This document shows positions 1-8,636 of a DNA stretch of 64,000 nucleotides, one piece after another. Location: contig QWHH01000003.1 in assembly GCA_021404785.1 (NCBI GenBank), positions 248,001 to 312,000 of the forward strand, given 5' to 3'. Numbering within the stretch: position 1 is the first letter of the stretch; each line of letters opens with the position of its first letter. Origin of the DNA: Lysobacterales bacterium PRO7 (GTDB taxonomy: Bacteria; Pseudomonadota; Gammaproteobacteria; Xanthomonadales; Rhodanobacteraceae). The translations under genes and the position numbers were made by a program. Below the pieces are notes generated by a model. It was not told the origin of the DNA. It did not search any database and worked only from the letters and a program-made list of their open reading frames with translations.

Positions 1-2088
1 TTCCTGCAGAACCTGCGCGCCACACTGATCGCGGCGATCGTGATCCCGGTCGCCCTGCTCGGCGGATTCCTGGCGTTGTCGGGCCTGGAATTCACCATCA
101 ACCAGCTTTCGCTGTTCGCCATGGTGCTGGCGATCGGCATCGTTGTCGACGACGCGATCGTGGTGATCGAGAACGTCGAACGCATCATGCGCGAGGAAAA
201 CCTCTCCCCGCGCGACGCCACGCGCAAGGCCATGCAGCAGATTTCCGGCGCCGTGATCGCGATCGCCCTGGTGCTGATGGCGGTATTCGTCCCGAGCGCG
301 CTGCAGACGGGCTCGGTCGGCGCGATCTATCGCCAGTTCGCGCTGACCATCGCGCTGTCCACGGCGTTTTCCGCGTTCCTCGCCCTGTGCTTCACGCCGG
401 CGCTGTGCGCGACCTTGATCAAGCCCACCCACGAGCATGCGCACAATCCGCTGTTCGTCTGGTTCAACAAGGCCTTCGACTGGACTCGCCATTCCTACAC
501 CGGACATGTGCGCAGCGCCGTGCGTCACGCGCCGCGCTGGATGATGGTGTTTGCCGCCGTGTCCGTGGTGTGCGGATTCCTGTTCTGGAAACTGCCTTCG
601 AGCTTCGTGCCGGACGAGGACCAGGGATACGCGCTGACGATCGTGTCCTTGCCGGCCGGCGCGACGATCGCGCGCACAAATGCGGTGATGGACCAGGTCA
701 GCGACATCATCCGTTCCAATCCGGAAGTCGAACGCGTGTTCGCGCTGTCCGGCTTCAGTTTCGTCGGCAGCGGCGAAAACGTCGGCATGGCGTTCATCGG
801 CTTCAAGCCCTGGGATCAGCGCAAGGCGAACGTGACGGAATTGATCCCGCGCCTGCAGGGCCAGCTGTTCGGCCAGGTCAAGGATGCGATGGTGTTCGTC
901 GCCAACCTGCCGACGATCCGCGGCCTGGGCCGCTTCGGCGGCTTCGATCTGTTCCTGCAGGACCGCACCGGCCAGGGCCACGAAGCGCTGATGAATGCGC
1001 GCAACATGCTGCTCGGCGCGGCGGCCAAGCATGCCGACACCCTGGTCGGCGTGCGCCCGAACGCGCTGGAAGACGCGCCGCAGTTGAAGATGACGGTCGA
1101 CCGCGTGCAGGCGCAGGCGATGGGCCTGAAGCTTTCGGACGTCTATACCGCCATCCAGCTGATGCTCGCACCGGTCTACGTGGACGATTTCGATTTCGGC
1201 GGCCGCGTGCTGCGCGTGATCATGCAGGCCGACGCGCCGTTCCGCGCCGGCGTCGACGCGCTGCGCCATTTCTATGTCGCCGGCAAGGCTCCCGCGAATG
1301 GCGGACCTGCGCCGATGATTCCGTTGTCGAACGTCGTGCAAACGCAATGGACCATGGCGGCGCCGAGCCTGACCCGTTACAACGGGTATGAAGCGGTCGA
1401 CATCGTCGGCGGCCAGGCGCCGGGCAAGAGCACCGGCCAGGCGATGGAACTGATGAAGAACCTGATCCAGAACGACCTGCCGCACGGCTTCGGTTTCGAA
1501 TGGACCGGACAGAGTTTGCAGGAAGTCCTGTCGGGCGAGCAGGCGCCGAAGCTGTTCGCGCTGTCGATCCTGGTCGTGTTCCTGTGCCTGGCCGCGCTGT
1601 ACGAAAGCTGGTCGATCCCGGTGGCGGTGATGCTGGTGGTGCCGCTGGGACTGACCGGCGCGCTGCTTGCGACCTGGGGGCGCGGCCTGTCGAACGACGT
1701 GTTCCTCAAGGTCGGACTCATCACGATCATCGGCCTGGCGGTGAAGAACGCCATCCTGATCGTCGAGTTTGCGGTGCAGGAGCAAAAACGCGGACGCCCG
1801 CTCGGCGTGGCCGTGGTCGACGCCGCGCGCCTGCGCCTGCGCCCGATCCTCATGACCAGCTTCGCCTTCATCCTCGGCGTGATGCCGCTGGTGGTGTCCA
1901 GTGGCGCCGGTGCGAACGCGCGTCACGCGATCGGCACCGGCGTGGTCGGCGGCATGCTGTTCGCAACCGTATTCGGCGTGCTGCTGATTCCGGTGTTCTA
2001 CGTCAGCGTGCGTCGCCTGCTTGGCGACAAGCTCGAATCCGAAGACGAAACCCTGCGCGAGACGTTGGACGAGCACCAGCACGGTTGA
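1..2088 (+). CDS. RND (HAE1-type) efflux pump permease, 5'-truncated by window edge
   Basis: This is the inner-membrane, proton-driven subunit of a tripartite RND multidrug exporter. Reading is open from base 1 (FLQNLRATLI), which aligns with the second transmembrane region of AcrB/MexB-type pumps, so roughly the first third of the protein lies before the window; 695 residues are visible. The proton relay is intact: the Asp pair in GIVVDDAIVVIENV (visible residues about 50-51) and the Lys in GLAVKNAILIVEF near the C-terminal half. The large periplasmic loop and the last six membrane helices are complete, ending in a short charged tail (EHQHG). The adaptor and outer-membrane channel genes are not seen downstream, so they would lie upstream. 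The substrate cannot be read from sequence. Confidence 0.95.
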   Translation, partial: FLQNLRATLIAAIVIPVALLGGFLALSGLEFTINQLSLFAMVLAIGIVVDDAIVVIENVERIMREENLSPRDATRKAMQQISGAVIAIALVLMAVFVPSALQTGSVGAIYRQFALTIALSTAFSAFLALCFTPALCATLIKPTHEHAHNPLFVWFNKAFDWTRHSYTGHVRSAVRHAPRWMMVFAAVSVVCGFLFWKLPSSFVPDEDQGYALTIVSLPAGATIARTNAVMDQVSDIIRSNPEVERVFALSGFSFVGSGENVGMAFIGFKPWDQRKANVTELIPRLQGQLFGQVKDAMVFVANLPTIRGLGRFGGFDLFLQDRTGQGHEALMNARNMLLGAAAKHADTLVGVRPNALEDAPQLKMTVDRVQAQAMGLKLSDVYTAIQLMLAPVYVDDFDFGGRVLRVIMQADAPFRAGVDALRHFYVAGKAPANGGPAPMIPLSNVVQTQWTMAAPSLTRYNGYEAVDIVGGQAPGKSTGQAMELMKNLIQNDLPHGFGFEWTGQSLQEVLSGEQAPKLFALSILVVFLCLAALYESWSIPVAVMLVVPLGLTGALLATWGRGLSNDVFLKVGLITIIGLAVKNAILIVEFAVQEQKRGRPLGVAVVDAARLRLRPILMTSFAFILGVMPLVVSSGAGANARHAIGTGVVGGMLFATVFGVLLIPVFYVSVRRLLGDKLESEDETLRETLDEHQHG

Positions 2089-2089
2089 G

Positions 2090-2134
2090 ATTGGCGCTCC
2101 ACGCGATGCGTTGAATCGCATCGCGTGCGCCAAT
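2090..2134. terminator. Long hairpin after the RND gene (bidirectional terminator-like)
   Basis: The arms ATTGGCG and CACGCGATGCG pair with CGCATCGCGTG and CGCCAAT around the loop TTGAAT. It starts two bases after the RND stop codon and lies between two convergent genes. No T-run follows on either side, so it may act as a Rho-type or stabilising hairpin and not as a classic intrinsic terminator. Confidence 0.5.
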
Positions 2135-2195
2135 CGAAGTGGAGGCAGGATGCCGACAGGAGGTGAGCTTCAGGGATGAACTATTGAGTTACGCC

Positions 2196-3395
2196 TCAAT
2201 CGAAACCGTTGGCGAAGATGCGGTCGAGGTCGATGAAGTTCACTTCGAAGGCGCCCATGTCGCAGATTGCCGTGGCTTTGCCGGTGGCATTGTAGGGACG
2301 GCCCTGGCCGCGCTGATCGGTCGATTCACAGGTTGCGTTGTTGCCTGCGTCGATGGCCGGCGAACCGGGCAGCAGGGCAAGCGTCTGGGTCGGTCCGCCG
2401 TAGTGGGCGAGAGCACCGAGTTTGGGATCCTGGCCGAAGATATTGCCGGAGCCGGTGAATGTGCCGCCGCCCGTGCATGCGTAGCTGCCTTTGATCAGGC
2501 TGTTATCCGCGGTGACGCTGCTCGCGCCGTTCGATTGTGCCGTGCAGGCAATCTCGCTCATGCTGGGTGCCGAATTGTTTGCGATGATGCTGTTGGTGAA
2601 GTAACCATTCTGCTTCGAGATCCAGGCTCCGCCGCCAATACTGTTGGCGGTATTGCCGCTGATCGTGCTGTTGAACACGTTGATGGTGGTGCGCGCGTAA
2701 AACCCACCGCCGGATCCGTTCGCAGTGTTGCCGCTGATGGTGGTGTTGATGAGCGAGGTTGTTGGGTAATTCGCGGCAAATCCGCCGCCTGCGCTGCCGG
2801 CATAATTGCCGCTGATGGTGCTGTAATTGACATTCAGGGTTCCGGAACCCTTGTAGAAACCGCCGCCGAAGGTCTGTGCGTAGCTGTCCTGGATCGCGAC
2901 GTGGCTCAGGGTCAGGTGGCCGTAGGCAAAATGCAATGCGCCACCCTTGCCGACAGTACGGCCACTGGACAAGGAGATGCCGGACAACGTCAACGAATTG
3001 CCCCCGACATAGACCCGGTCGTAGAAGATGCCGCCGTCGACGCCGCTGGCTACACCGCCGCCGGACACGGTAAGTAGATTCGCTCCGGGGCCCTGGATGG
3101 TCAGACTGTCGGTAATGGCGATATGCCCCTGGCTGGCGATGTCGAGCAGAATCGCGTCTCCCGACAGGCTCGATGCAAACGTGATGGTATCTGCGCCGGC
3201 GCTCAGGTTGGCCGCGGCAACGGCATCACGCAGGGTGCAGGCGTTGACTGTGCAGGTGCCAGTGCCGGCGTCGCCGCTGGTCGTAACGGTGTAGGTGGTG
3301 GCGTTGGCTACGCCCAACGCGACCGTCAGGGCAACAGCGAGTGGTACGCGCAGGGGTTTGCGAGTCCTAAGCAATTGCGGATTTGCGCTGAGCAT
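2196..3395 (-). CDS. Secreted right-handed beta-helix protein with Xanthomonadales-type C-terminal tail
   Basis: The 399-residue product has an N-terminal signal sequence (positive RTRKPLR, then a hydrophobic stretch ending near VANA) followed by many [12 protein letters not shown] repeats typical of parallel beta-helix or polymorphic outer-membrane-like proteins. Near the C-terminus are the motifs [12 protein letters not shown] and CDMGAFE, usual in proteins named choice-of-anchor Q. It ends in [11 protein letters not shown]. The start was chosen at 3395 because GGGAGG lies six bases upstream; an upstream in-frame ATG at 3479 has no such site. It is monocistronic and convergent to the RND gene. 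It is probably cell-surface or extracellular; the ligand or role is unknown. Confidence 0.8.
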   Translation of the reverse strand: MLSANPQLLRTRKPLRVPLAVALTVALGVANATTYTVTTSGDAGTGTCTVNACTLRDAVAAANLSAGADTITFASSLSGDAILLDIASQGHIAITDSLTIQGPGANLLTVSGGGVASGVDGGIFYDRVYVGGNSLTLSGISLSSGRTVGKGGALHFAYGHLTLSHVAIQDSYAQTFGGGFYKGSGTLNVNYSTISGNYAGSAGGGFAANYPTTSLINTTISGNTANGSGGGFYARTTINVFNSTISGNTANSIGGGAWISKQNGYFTNSIIANNSAPSMSEIACTAQSNGASSVTADNSLIKGSYACTGGGTFTGSGNIFGQDPKLGALAHYGGPTQTLALLPGSPAIDAGNNATCESTDQRGQGRPYNATGKATAICDMGAFEVNFIDLDRIFANGFD

Positions 3396-3531
3396 GGTCG
3401 ACCTCCCGGAGGGATGGAAAGCCACCTGTTTTCGTGGCTGGCCCATGTCGAAACGCAAAAGCGGCGCAATTGCTATCACGCACCCTGACGCGGAACAATT
3501 ACAATATCCCGCTTACATTCGGGAGGAAACC

Positions 3532-4860
<1,329 letters not shown>

Positions 4861-4876
4861 CCACGAGGAGGTTGCC

Positions 4877-5809
4877 GTGAAAAAGCATACGTTTGCGCTT
4901 TCGATTCTTGCACTGACTTTGTCCGCCTGTGGCCAATCGCAGGCGCCCGCGCCGGAAACCGCGCCGCCGCCGAAGGTGGCTGACCAGCCGGCCAATCCGC
5001 CGCCACCGCAAAGCGCGCAGCAGATGTTCGACGCGAAGATCGACACAGTGCTCGCCGGCGCTTGGCGCGAGGCCGCGAACAAGGCGCGCGACCAGTACCG
5101 ACATCCGAAGCAGACGCTGGAATTCTTCGGCCTCAAGCCCGGCATGAGCCTGATCGAGATCACGCCCGGCGCGGGCTGGTACGCGGAAGTGCTCGCGCCG
5201 CTGATGAGAGACGACGGCAGCTACACCGCCGCGATCACCATTCCGAAAAAACCCGAAGGCGAGGCCGCGCAGGACAAGACGGCGATCGAGAAGATGTTCG
5301 CCGCCGATCCCGTGCAGTACGACAAGGCCAAGGTTGTGCAATACGACCCGAAAGCACCGAGCCTCGGCGCGCCGAACTCGGCCGACATGGTGGTGACATT
5401 CCGCAACGTGCACAACTGGGTCATGGGCGAGTACGCGCCGGGCATGTTCAGGGCCTTCTTCGACGTGCTCAAGCCGGGTGGCGTACTCGGCGTGGTCGAT
5501 CATCGCGCCACTGCCGGCGCGGACCTGGCCAAGATCAAGGACTCGGGCTATCTGCCCGAGGACTATGTGATCAAGCTCGCCACTGACGCCGGCTTCAAGC
5601 TCGAGGCCAAGAGCGAGATCAACGCCAATCCGAAGGACGACCACGACCATCCCAAGGGCGTGTGGACGCTGCCGCCGACCTTGACGCTGGGCGACAAGGA
5701 CAAGGACAAGTATCTCGCGATCGGCGAATCGGATCGCATGACGCTGCGCTTCGTCAAACCCGCGGGCGACAAGATTTTTTCCGCTCCGGCGGATGCTTCC
5801 GGAAAATAG
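4877..5809 (+). CDS. Lipoprotein-like class I SAM methyltransferase (COG4798-like)
   Basis: This 310-residue protein starts at GTG with GAGGAGG just upstream. It opens with a lipoprotein signal (MKKHTFALSILALTLSACG; lipobox LSAC, Cys18) and a Pro/Ala-rich linker to about residue 45. The rest resembles predicted methyltransferases: GLKPGMSLIEITPGAGWYAE is a Rossmann glycine motif I, followed by VTFRNVHNW and FDVLKPGGVLGVVDHR, the usual motifs of SAM enzymes. The substrate is unknown. It is odd that a SAM-type fold carries an export signal, since SAM is not expected in the periplasm; the protein may use another ligand or face the cytoplasm. It follows icd closely and is followed by a repeat. 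Confidence 0.8.
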   Translation: MKKHTFALSILALTLSACGQSQAPAPETAPPPKVADQPANPPPPQSAQQMFDAKIDTVLAGAWREAANKARDQYRHPKQTLEFFGLKPGMSLIEITPGAGWYAEVLAPLMRDDGSYTAAITIPKKPEGEAAQDKTAIEKMFAADPVQYDKAKVVQYDPKAPSLGAPNSADMVVTFRNVHNWVMGEYAPGMFRAFFDVLKPGGVLGVVDHRATAGADLAKIKDSGYLPEDYVIKLATDAGFKLEAKSEINANPKDDHDHPKGVWTLPPTLTLGDKDKDKYLAIGESDRMTLRFVKPAGDKIFSAPADASGK

Positions 5810-5816
5810 AAATCTG

Positions 5817-5922
5817 TCATCCCGGCAGGGAATGCCGGGATCCAGAACACATGGATGTGTGGGCAATTCGCGTCACCCAGTCGTCCATGACCACTAGATT
5901 CCGGCATTCCCTGCCGGAATGA
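5817..5922. repeat. REP-like inverted repeat element
   Basis: Two 25-base arms, 5817-5841 and 5898-5922, are inverted copies with about two mismatches, and each arm contains its own small dyad (CCGGCA...TGCCGG). The 56-base centre has no gene. This is the layout of a REP doublet as found between genes in Xanthomonadales; it may also end transcription of the upstream operon. Confidence 0.75.
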
Positions 5923-5932
5923 CGAGCTTGTA

Positions 5933-6475
5933 ATGCTCATCGCGCTCAACAAACCGTTCAACGTACTGTGCCAGTTCACCGACCGCAGCGGCGCGCGGCG
6001 CACATTGGCCGAATTCGTGAAAATCCCGGATGTCTACCCGGCAGGGCGGCTCGATTACGATTCGGAAGGCTTGTTGCTGCTTACCGATGACGGTGTGTTG
6101 TCCAAGCGCCTGACCGATCCACGCCACGAAACGCGGAAAACCTACCTTGTCCAGGTCGAGGGCGATCCGTCAGATACGCAAATTGCGCAATTGTGCAAAA
6201 GTGTACTCCTTAACGACGGGCCGACGTTGCCGGCGCAGGCGCGGCGTCTGGATGCCACGCCGGACTGGCTGTGGCCGCGTGATCCGCCGGTGCGCTTCCG
6301 CAAGTCCGTGCCGGACGCGTGGATCGAGCTGACCATACGCGAAGGCCGCAACCGCCAGGTGAGACGCATGACGGCGGCGGTCGGACTGCCGACGCTGCGC
6401 CTGATCCGCGTGCGCATCGGCGATGTCGGGCTGGACGACCTGGCGCCAGGCCAAACGCGAGTAGTGCAACGGTGA
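5933..6475 (+). CDS. rluE: 23S rRNA pseudouridine synthase RluE (U2457)
   Basis: The 180-residue enzyme converts a uridine of 23S rRNA to pseudouridine. Without an S4 domain it begins directly with the catalytic domain (LIALNKPFNVLCQFTD). The catalytic Asp is in AGRLDYDSEGLLLLT, and the family block EGRNRQVRRMTAAVGLPT is near the C-terminus. The order of motifs, including LNDGPTLPA and WLWPRDPPVRFRKSVP, matches E. coli RluE closely, which supports the name over RsuA/RluB. It starts 10 bases after the REP-like element and has no strong ribosome site. Confidence 0.92.
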   Translation: MLIALNKPFNVLCQFTDRSGARRTLAEFVKIPDVYPAGRLDYDSEGLLLLTDDGVLSKRLTDPRHETRKTYLVQVEGDPSDTQIAQLCKSVLLNDGPTLPAQARRLDATPDWLWPRDPPVRFRKSVPDAWIELTIREGRNRQVRRMTAAVGLPTLRLIRVRIGDVGLDDLAPGQTRVVQR

Positions 6476-6515
6476 GTGAATTCCTGCACTGCTCCTGCGG
6501 CTACGCCAGACGCGG

Positions 6516-7580
6516 CTAACGGTTCGTCAGCTGAATCTCGATGCGCCGGTTCTTCGCGTACGCTTCAGGCGTGTCGGCGGGATCCAGCGGCTGAAACTGG
6601 CCGAAACCATTGGCGGATAGCCGATTGGCGGGAATGCCCTGCACGACCAGATATTTGACGATCGCTACGGCGCGCGCGGTCGACAACTCCCAGTTCGAGG
6701 CGAATTGCGCGGTGTGGATGGGCCGCTTGTCGGTGTGGCCGTCGATGCGCACGATCCAGTCGAGGTTGGACGGAATCTCCGCCGCGACCTGATTCAAGGT
6801 CTCGGCAAGTTTCTTCATCTGCGCCAGCGCGGCCGGGCTCAAGTCCGCCGAACCGGATTCGAACAGCACATCGGTCGGCACCACGAAGCGATCGCCGACG
6901 ACGCGGATGTCGGCGCGGTCGCCAAGCGCTGCACGCAGCTTGCCGAAGAATTCCGAACGGTATTTTTCCAGCTGATTCACCTTGTTTGCGAGCGCGAGGT
7001 TGAGCTGCGCGCCAAGGTCCGCGATCTGCCGGTTCTTGTCCTTCACGTTGGCGTTGGCAAGATCGAGTGCAGCCGAAAGCTTGCTCAATTGCTCGCGCAC
7101 TGCGGCGAGCTGGCGATTGAGCAGTTCGACCTGTGCGGCGGATTTCGCATTGAGGTCGGTCGCGACGACGAGATTCTTTTTCGAGGTATCCAGTTCCGCG
7201 CTCATGCTCGCGACTTGTTGTTCGAGCTGGGCCTTGAGCGCCGCGAGCGCGGCGATGTCAGCGTTGAGTTTCGCCGCCTCGGCGTTCTTGGCATCGAGCG
7301 CCGCACTCGAGACGCCGAGCGAAGCGGACAACTCGTTGACCTTTACGTCGAGCTTGGCCTTCGCGTCCTGCGCGAGCGACAGCGTCTGCGCGAGTTGCGC
7401 AATTTGTGCGTTGAGATCGGCCAGCGCGCGGTTCTTGCCCGCGATGGTCTGCGACAGCACGAACTGGCCGATCGCGAAGATCAGCAACACGAACACCATG
7501 ACCAGGATCAGCGACGACAGCGCGTCGACAAATCCCGGCCAGATGTCAAGCGAGCGCCGGCGGCGCGCGAGCGAATGCAT
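6516..7580 (-). CDS. OmpA/MotB-like peptidoglycan-binding protein with coiled coil
   Basis: The 354-residue protein is built like a stator B subunit. It has a short basic N-terminus, one membrane helix (about 17-42) that begins with WPGFVDALSS and so carries an Asp19 in the place of the proton-binding Asp of MotB/ZorB, a long Ala/Leu-rich coiled coil (about 45-210) and a C-terminal OmpA-like domain (about 235-350; IDGHTDKRP, NWELSTARA, NRRIEIQL) for peptidoglycan binding. Its start overlaps by one base the stop of the MotA-like gene 7580-8554, so the two are translated together. The long coiled coil is unlike flagellar MotB. No flagellar genes are near; a role in envelope work or a Zorya-like motor is possible but not shown. 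Confidence 0.8.
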   Translation of the reverse strand: MHSLARRRRSLDIWPGFVDALSSLILVMVFVLLIFAIGQFVLSQTIAGKNRALADLNAQIAQLAQTLSLAQDAKAKLDVKVNELSASLGVSSAALDAKNAEAAKLNADIAALAALKAQLEQQVASMSAELDTSKKNLVVATDLNAKSAAQVELLNRQLAAVREQLSKLSAALDLANANVKDKNRQIADLGAQLNLALANKVNQLEKYRSEFFGKLRAALGDRADIRVVGDRFVVPTDVLFESGSADLSPAALAQMKKLAETLNQVAAEIPSNLDWIVRIDGHTDKRPIHTAQFASNWELSTARAVAIVKYLVVQGIPANRLSANGFGQFQPLDPADTPEAYAKNRRIEIQLTNR

Positions 7581-8554
7581 CAGTTGATCTCGCTGCGCTT
7601 GCCGTCGACGGCGGCGGCGATCGTGCGCGAGAGCAGGCGCAGTTCACCGCGCAATTCGTCCGACAGGCGATCACGGCCCAGCGAATCGGTCAGCCGCGCC
7701 AGTTGCGTGTTCAATTCGCTGAGCTGCTCGCTGGAATTGTGCCGCTCGCGCTCGGATTCGACGAGCGCGCGCTGCATGCGTTCGAGGCCGTCGGCGGTTT
7801 GTTCGAGCAGCGCCTGCACGTAGGCCGGCACGCTGGCTTCGCCGTCGCCATGCAGCGCGCCGGACGACAGCCGCGTCATGCTTGAAAGCCAATCCTCGAG
7901 TTCGTTGTAGAAGCGGTTCTGCGCATGGCCGGCCTGCAGGTCGAGAAAGCCCAGCACCAGTGACGAGGCGAGTCCGAACAGCGAGGTGGAAAAACTTGTC
8001 GACATGCCCGACAGCGGTTCCTTGAGATTCTCCTTGAGCGCGGTAAACATTGCCGCCGGGTCGGTGCCGACGCCAAGCGAGCCGATGATGTCGGCGACCG
8101 AGCGTATCGTGACCAGCAATCCCCAGAACGTGCCGAGCAGACCGAGGAAGATGGCGAGGCCAACGAGGTAGCGCGACAGGTCGCGCGATTCCTCAAGGCG
8201 CAGATACACACTGTCCAGCACGGAGCGCAGCGACTGCGTGGACAGCGAGAACTTCGCGCGTTCGCGGCCGGCGAACATGCGCGCCATCGGTGCAAGCAGG
8301 CGCGGCTTGACCGGCAGTGGGCGGTCCGGCGGCGAACGCTTGAACGTCTCGATCCACTCGATTTCGCGCGAAAGCAGCAACACCTGGCGGAAGTTGACGA
8401 CGATGCCGAACACCAGCACGGCCAGAATCACGCCGTTGAAAAACGGATTGGCTTGAAAGTTCGCGATCAGTTTCGTCGCTAGCAGGATCGCGAGCACGGC
8501 GACGGCGGCGAGAAAGCCAAGCATCCAGACGAGGGACTGCGAAGGTTTGGTCAT
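7580..8554 (-). CDS. MotA/TolQ/ExbB-type proton channel protein
   Basis: The 324-residue membrane protein has hydrophobic segments near residues 10-33, 37-62, 125-155 and 185-205, with the MotA/ExbB family region around GLAIFLGLLGTFWGLLVTI and STSLFGLASSLVLGFLDL. A C-terminal coiled coil follows (about 260-310). With the OmpA/MotB-like partner it should form an ion-driven complex in the inner membrane. The start at 8554 (MTKPSQS) was preferred to an in-frame upstream ATG at 8686, which would run into hrpB and add a non-hydrophobic Pro/Arg-rich tail. The ribosome site is weak. hrpB lies upstream on the same strand with an 82-base gap. Confidence 0.82.
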   Translation of the reverse strand: MTKPSQSLVWMLGFLAAVAVLAILLATKLIANFQANPFFNGVILAVLVFGIVVNFRQVLLLSREIEWIETFKRSPPDRPLPVKPRLLAPMARMFAGRERAKFSLSTQSLRSVLDSVYLRLEESRDLSRYLVGLAIFLGLLGTFWGLLVTIRSVADIIGSLGVGTDPAAMFTALKENLKEPLSGMSTSFSTSLFGLASSLVLGFLDLQAGHAQNRFYNELEDWLSSMTRLSSGALHGDGEASVPAYVQALLEQTADGLERMQRALVESERERHNSSEQLSELNTQLARLTDSLGRDRLSDELRGELRLLSRTIAAAVDGKRSEIN

Positions 8555-8636
8555 GACAAGAACTCTGGGGATGGATGCGTCCGGGCTTGGACTGGCCCCA
8601 CGTGGAATGGTTCCACGCGGATATGGCGGAATCCTG

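Noticed and set aside
2139-3077. Plus-strand frame of 312 codons
   Set aside because: Antisense to the beta-helix gene, no ribosome site, Val/Ala/Gly-rich shadow composition.
3470-3505. Promoter of icd with TTGCTA and TACAAT
   Set aside because: The spacing of 24 bases is too long; no consistent -35 found.
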